A DNA stretch of 64,000 bases from contig CAMLLB010000010.1 of the NCBI GenBank assembly GCA_946480815.1, positions 38,778 to 102,777 of the forward strand, in the 5' to 3' direction. Source of the stretch: an uncultured Flavobacteriales bacterium (GTDB lineage Bacteria > Bacteroidota > Bacteroidia > Flavobacteriales > Crocinitomicaceae). Positions 60,826 through 64,000 of the stretch are shown here, piece by piece (positions within the stretch are counted from its first letter, which is position 1; each line of letters starts with the position of its first letter). The translations under genes and the position numbers were made by a program. The notes under the pieces were generated by a model, which was not told the origin of the DNA, did not search any database, and saw only the letters and a program-made list of their open reading frames with translations.

Positions 60826-61299
60826 ATGAAAAAGCAATTGACGATTCATTACGAGTGGCTGAATCATTGGAAGGAACTTCCTGACACTGAACATATTTTA
60901 ATTGAAAAAGCAACGGAGGCTGCAAAAGAAGCGTATGCGCCATATAGCAATTTCAAGGTTGGAGCAGCCGTTTTACTGGCAGACGGAACGATAGTGAAGG
61001 GTAATAACCAGGAAAATATTGCCTACCCGAGTGGTTTGTGTGCAGAGCGCGTTGCTCTTTTTTATGCAGGAGCAAATTATCCGAATACACGCGTAAAAAC
61101 GATTGTCGTATTGGCCCAGGGAGATCTGGTTGCGGAAGATGAATGTGTTTCTCCATGTGGTTCCTGCAGACAAGTACTGGCAGAGTCGGAATCCCGCCAG
61201 GAAGAAGCGATCCGCATCATTTTAGTAGCACAGGATGGCAAAACCTGGATTTTTGATAGTATAAAAGATATTTTAGTATTTCCTTTTGGAATAAAATAA
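60826..61299 (+). CDS. cdd: cytidine deaminase
   Basis: 157 residues, tetrameric (short) type. Deaminates cytidine and deoxycytidine to uridine forms in pyrimidine salvage. Zinc and catalytic residues: C72-A-E74 in GLCAERVALF and the PCGSC pair (C111, C114). The substrate loop YAPYSNFKVGAAV is intact. The N terminus is about 25 residues longer than in Bacillus Cdd. meaB starts three bases after the stop codon. Confidence 0.95.
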   Translation: MKKQLTIHYEWLNHWKELPDTEHILIEKATEAAKEAYAPYSNFKVGAAVLLADGTIVKGNNQENIAYPSGLCAERVALFYAGANYPNTRVKTIVVLAQGDLVAEDECVSPCGSCRQVLAESESRQEEAIRIILVAQDGKTWIFDSIKDILVFPFGIK

Positions 61300-61302
61300 G
61301 TA

Positions 61303-62337
61303 ATGAACGAAAAACGCCTTGAAGAATGGTTTTCTTCCCGGAAGAAAATGCGCGATGACCGAACTGCGAATAAGTTGTTTGATGCCATTCGTTTGGGAGA
61401 TACAATTGCTTTAAGTGGTGCGATCACTTTGCTTGAAAGTACCCGGGAGGAGGATCAGCAAACAGCAAAGGACCTGATCCGTCTTTGCCTTCCATTTTCA
61501 GGAAATTCATTGCGGATCGGAATAACCGGAGTTCCGGGTGTTGGGAAGAGTTCTTTTATTGAGAAGTTCGGGCAAACCATTTTAACGGAACGCAAAAAAG
61601 TCGCTGTTTTGGCTATCGATCCAAGTAGTGAGCGTACGGGAGGAAGTATTCTGGGAGACAAAACCCGGATGGAGACTTTATCTCAAAATAAAAATGTATT
61701 TATCCGTCCTTCGGCGGCAGGGAATACTTTGGGTGGAGTTGCACGCAAGACACGTGAAACCATTATTTTGTGTGAAGCGGCAGGTTTTGATGTGTTGTTG
61801 ATTGAAACAGTTGGCGTCGGTCAATCGGAGATCATGGTCCATTCCATGGTTGATTTCTTCCTATTGCTTCTTTTGGCAGGAGCAGGAGACGAGTTGCAGG
61901 GGATTAAAAGGGGAATTATGGAGATGGCCGATGGATTGGCCGTTACGAAATCAGATGGGGACAATGTGAGGAAAGCAAAACTGGCTTCCAGGGAATTAAA
62001 GAATGCGATCCATTTGTTCCCACCGACTTCCAATGGCTGGATTCCGGAAGTGAAGACCTGCAGCTCCTTGGAAAACAGCGATATTGACACTATTTGGGAA
62101 ATGATTGAACGTTTTGAACGGCATACCAAGCTGAATGGTAGTTTTAATGCTAAACGAAAACACCAGGATTTGAATTGGATGCAGGAAACATTGAAAGATC
62201 TGTTGGTTCAGGGTTTGTGGTCAAAAGAAAAAATAAGAGCCTATATCGAAGCTAAAGAGACGGAAGTGGAGAATGGAACTATTTCTGCCTTTGAAGCTGC
62301 CGAAGAAATCTATAGGCTTTATAAAAAAAACGTGTAA
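61303..62337 (+). CDS. meaB: methylmalonyl-CoA mutase-associated GTPase MeaB
   Basis: 344 residues of the ArgK/MeaB G3E GTPase family. The Walker A loop GITGVPGVGKSSF is at about 73-85, 'AIDPSSERTGGSILGDKTRM' and 'IETVGVGQSE' follow, and the base-recognition segment is VTKSDG. MeaB loads and protects the cobalamin cofactor of methylmalonyl-CoA mutase, in propionate and branched-chain amino-acid metabolism. The mutase genes are not in this window. Probably co-transcribed with cdd. Confidence 0.93.
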   Translation: MNEKRLEEWFSSRKKMRDDRTANKLFDAIRLGDTIALSGAITLLESTREEDQQTAKDLIRLCLPFSGNSLRIGITGVPGVGKSSFIEKFGQTILTERKKVAVLAIDPSSERTGGSILGDKTRMETLSQNKNVFIRPSAAGNTLGGVARKTRETIILCEAAGFDVLLIETVGVGQSEIMVHSMVDFFLLLLLAGAGDELQGIKRGIMEMADGLAVTKSDGDNVRKAKLASRELKNAIHLFPPTSNGWIPEVKTCSSLENSDIDTIWEMIERFERHTKLNGSFNAKRKHQDLNWMQETLKDLLVQGLWSKEKIRAYIEAKETEVENGTISAFEAAEEIYRLYKKNV

Positions 62338-62349
62338 ATTATTTTGAGT

Positions 62350-62357
62350 TAACTTTG
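62350..62357 (+). promoter_or_regulatory. -7 box before the S4-domain gene
   Basis: Perfect TAACTTTG five bases before the ATG at 62363, again implying a nearly leaderless transcript. No good -33 box; read-through from meaB is also possible. Confidence 0.35.
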
Positions 62358-62362
62358 CACTC

Positions 62363-62578
62363 ATGGAAAAGATTGAATTCACAATCAACGGAGAATTTAT
62401 TGAGTTGCTGGGCCTTTTAAAGGCTACAGGAATTGCTCAAACCGGTGGTCATGCTAAAATGATCGTGGAAGATGAAGAAGTATTCAGGAATGGAGAATTG
62501 GAGACAAGAAAACGAGCGAAGCTGGTTCCGGGCGATGTGATTGAAGTGGGAGACGAGGTAAGAATTCTATTAAAGTAG
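62363..62578 (+). CDS. small S4-domain RNA-binding protein
   Basis: 71 residues, an almost bare S4 domain of the YbcJ/YaaA type: 'FIELLGLLKATGIAQTGGHAK' with the conserved glycines and 'DEEVFRNGELETRKRAKLVPGDVIEV'. S4 domains bind structured RNA; this family is often linked to ribosome or replication-related operons but its exact target is not known. It has the expected size. Confidence 0.88.
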   Translation: MEKIEFTINGEFIELLGLLKATGIAQTGGHAKMIVEDEEVFRNGELETRKRAKLVPGDVIEVGDEVRILLK

Positions 62579-62608
62579 AACAAGTAATCTACTTTGAATT
62601 TCAAAGCG

Positions 62609-62634
62609 TGACGTAATATTGCGGAATTACGTCA
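62609..62634. repeat. inverted repeat after the S4-domain gene
   Basis: TGACGTAAT and ATTACGTCA form a perfect 9-bp stem with an 8-nt loop but no following T-run on either strand, so it may stabilise or weakly end the transcript. Confidence 0.5.
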
Positions 62635-62666
62635 AAAATAAAAAATCCTCCCGGTTTAGTCGAGAG
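62634..62666 (-). terminator. intrinsic terminator of the membrane-protein gene
   Basis: On the minus strand CTCTCG and CGGGAG pair (one G-U) with a 7-nt loop, followed by a long T-rich tail (ATTTTTTATTTTT). Lies 10 bases past the stop codon of the gene ending at 62676. Confidence 0.6.
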
Positions 62667-62675
62667 TATCTGCTT

Positions 62676-63209
62676 TTAGAATAATTCCTGTAATTCTTTT
62701 CTTAAGTATTCAACAGTAATCTCCGTAGGTAGTTTACCAACTTCTGCCACGATCTCAAATATTTTTCCGGCCAAATCAGTTGAAAGCGCTGTTGCATCCA
62801 TTTGATTTCCTGCTAAATTGATAATCTTGATGGTTTCTTCTTTCGAATTTCGTACCATATCCCAAGCCTGTGGAGAAATGAACATTTGTTGCGACACATT
62901 GTGATCGTATTCTTCTCGAATAGCCTGTAATAAATCAGTTTGAAGTTTTCTGGCAGGGAGGCCCGGATTATGAAGACGCATAACCAGACTTCCGGGATGG
63001 ATTCGTTCCATTAAAAGCGCTGCCCGCTGATAAGCTTCCACGCGCATCGGGAGAAAATGTTTCTGACGTTCTTTTTTTAATTCAATTTGTGCTGCTCTGA
63101 CCTCACGATCTCCGGTTTTCTTCAGAAACAGGTAAGCCATCAATAATACTCCGCCACCGGAAATAATTGAAATAAGGATAGGGAAAATGATTCCTGCAAA
63201 AAAATGCAT
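62676..63209 (-). CDS. conserved membrane-anchored protein (DUF7935-like)
   Basis: 177 residues. One N-terminal transmembrane helix (about 8-29, IFPILISIISGGGVLLMAYLFL) and a cytoplasmic helical domain with 'RVEAYQRAALLMERIHPGSLV', 'LHNPGLPARKLQTDLLQAIRE' and 'EYDHNVSQQMFISPQAWDMV'. I believe this is the Bacteroidota family now numbered DUF7935; its function is unknown. No clear operon partner; nbaC lies 52 bases upstream in the same direction. Confidence 0.7.
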   Translation of the reverse strand: MHFFAGIIFPILISIISGGGVLLMAYLFLKKTGDREVRAAQIELKKERQKHFLPMRVEAYQRAALLMERIHPGSLVMRLHNPGLPARKLQTDLLQAIREEYDHNVSQQMFISPQAWDMVRNSKEETIKIINLAGNQMDATALSTDLAGKIFEIVAEVGKLPTEITVEYLRKELQELF

Positions 63210-63261
63210 ACGATTTGTTTTTCTGGATAAATTCGTTTTTTGATAAAAGTAACAATTCCGG

Positions 63262-63786
63262 TTAAATGAATTTTGGATCTGCTTCCATTTTATGCCCGCA
63301 AACGGAACACGTTCTCATTTCTTCCGAATTGTAGAATTCCTTAAAACGGGGAAGAAAATCCTTTTCAATGTTATCCAATTTGAACCGGTAATGTTTCAAT
63401 TCATGGTTACACTTTTCACAGAACCAGAATAAACCATCCTGCATATCTGTGTTTTTGCGGACGCGTTCGATAACCAATCCCACAGTATTTTCCCCACGAC
63501 GTGGACTGTGCGGAATACGAGCCGGGAGTAAGAACATTTCTCCTTCTTTAATCACGATATCTTTTGCCTTACCTTCGTGTTGAATACCAACTGTAATGTC
63601 TCCTTCGATTTGATAGAAAAGTTCTTCACTCTCATTGAAGTGATAATCTTTTCTGGCATTCGGTCCTCCAACGACCATAACGATGAAGTCTCCGGCTTCT
63701 TTATAAAGATTTTTGTTTCCGACAGGTGGTTTCAATAACTCCCTGTTTTCCTCGATCCACTGATGTAAATTAAATGGCATTAACAT
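63262..63786 (-). CDS. nbaC: 3-hydroxyanthranilate 3,4-dioxygenase
   Basis: 174 residues from the ATG at 63786 (63780 is also possible). A longer frame to 63834 is excluded because a promoter lies there. Cupin non-haem iron enzyme of the kynurenine route of tryptophan degradation. Iron ligands: 'DYHFNESEELFYQIEG' (His, Glu) and 'PARIPHSPRRGENT' (His). The bacterial type carries an extra C-terminal rubredoxin-like site, visible here as CEKC and CSVC. Other kynurenine genes are not in the window. Confidence 0.95.
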   Translation of the reverse strand: MLMPFNLHQWIEENRELLKPPVGNKNLYKEAGDFIVMVVGGPNARKDYHFNESEELFYQIEGDITVGIQHEGKAKDIVIKEGEMFLLPARIPHSPRRGENTVGLVIERVRKNTDMQDGLFWFCEKCNHELKHYRFKLDNIEKDFLPRFKEFYNSEEMRTCSVCGHKMEADPKFI

Positions 63787-63803
63787 ATCCTGCGCGTTTT
63801 TAT

Positions 63804-63834
63804 CAAAAGTACCAAATGAAAGCTCTATTTGCAA
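63804..63834 (-). promoter_or_regulatory. predicted promoter of the 3-hydroxyanthranilate dioxygenase gene
   Basis: On the minus strand TTG (63834-63832), 20-bp spacer and a perfect TACTTTTG (63811-63804). It fixes the coding start downstream at 63786 or 63780. Confidence 0.65.
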
Positions 63835-63848
63835 TATAAGTGCTATAA

Positions 63849-63884
63849 AAAAGAAAGCCCCTTGTAAATTTTACAAGGGGCTTT
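63849..63884 (-). terminator. intrinsic terminator of the T9SS cargo gene at the right edge
   Basis: AAAGCCCCTTGTAAA and TTTACAAGGGGCTTT form a perfect 15-bp inverted repeat around one base, followed on the minus strand by CTTTTTT. Lies 22 bases after the stop codon at 63906. Confidence 0.8.
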
Positions 63885-63905
63885 ATATGATATAACTTTA
63901 AAAAG

Positions 63906-64000
63906 TTACTGGATCACTACGCGGAATACTTTCTCAGCGTTCTCGGTAGAAAGTTTAAAGAAGTAAGTACCTCTTTCAACCTCTTTCAGGTTCACTGTGT
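63906..64000 (-). CDS. T9SS type A cargo protein, C-terminal fragment
   Basis: The minus strand from the right edge reads a frame of 31 codons ending in TAA (63908-63906): ...TVNLKEVERGTYFFKLS, then TENAEKVFRVVIQ. 'GTYFFKL' followed by a 'K-V-x-R-V-V-I-Q' end is the final strand pair of a type A (Por secretion) sorting domain. The rest of the protein lies outside the window, so its function cannot be told. The terminator just downstream supports the gene end. Confidence 0.75.
   Translation of the reverse strand, partial: TVNLKEVERGTYFFKLSTENAEKVFRVVIQ

Noticed and set aside
1..64000. tRNA, rRNA or insertion sequence
   Set aside because: No cloverleaf with a GGTTCRANTCC-type arm was seen in the gaps, and no transposase or flanking terminal repeats are present.

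Overview
The window looks like the chromosome of a member of Bacteroidota, order Flavobacteriales. Three kinds of sequence evidence point there: secreted proteins ending in type IX secretion (T9SS) sorting domains of both type A and type B ('gliding motility-associated' tails); several upstream regions with the Bacteroidota promoter pattern TTTG-N17-20-TAnnTTTG and weak Shine-Dalgarno sequences; and lineage-typical proteins such as a NuoG without its molybdopterin domain, a long PurF-like protein and an epimerase-type threonine dehydrogenase. The protein repertoire would suit a Fluviicola-like genus, but that is an impression and not a measurement. I see no tRNA, rRNA, CRISPR array, insertion sequence or prophage.

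Layout. 1-6300: the end of a TPR protein, then a surface-protein island: a tail-fibre-like secreted protein, a large T9SS-secreted alpha/beta hydrolase, two tandem paralogous lipoproteins and a small outer-membrane-type protein. 6531-19326: a complete 14-gene complex I operon, nuoA to nuoN. 19355-21349: two convergent envelope proteins of unknown role (YD-like and MORN/YwqK-like). 21484-25079: amino-acid catabolism, with threonine dehydrogenase divergent from homogentisate dioxygenase and 4-hydroxyphenylpyruvate dioxygenase. 25210-29095: a minus-strand cluster (conserved unknown, GT39-like glycosyltransferase, serine hydrolase, LipB). 29185-33706: an MBOAT acyltransferase with two SGNH proteins, probably a polymer O-acetylation unit. 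33982-36650: a DUF255 thioredoxin-like protein and MsrA. 37040-44203: PpiD-like foldase, GH16 glucanase, an isolated Imm49-type immunity gene, a cyclophilin-FKBP fusion and a CstB-like persulfide dioxygenase-sulfurtransferase. 44313-48462: glycyl-tRNA synthetase, a small zinc-ribbon protein, an LEA-like lipoprotein and an M20 dipeptidase. 48620-59326: two large T9SS type B secreted proteins flanking a minus-strand purF - histidine kinase - gpmI operon. 59388-64000: MtaB, cytidine deaminase, MeaB, an S4 RNA-binding protein, a membrane protein, 3-hydroxyanthranilate dioxygenase and the last codons of another T9SS cargo.

How the parts work together. Much of the window is housekeeping (respiration, purine and glycolysis enzymes, tRNA charging and modification, lipoylation, envelope folding) combined with aerobic amino-acid breakdown (Tyr, Thr, and Trp via kynurenine) and surface or secretory functions. 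The places most worth a second look are the hydrolase plus duplicated lipoprotein pair at 1451-5696, which is arranged like an effector with immunity proteins; the orphan Imm49 gene with a 27-codon overlapping ORF just upstream; the SGNH-SGNH-MBOAT unit; and several dispersed palindromic repeats and terminators, including a perfect 42-bp palindrome and a terminator built into the coding end of the opposing gene.
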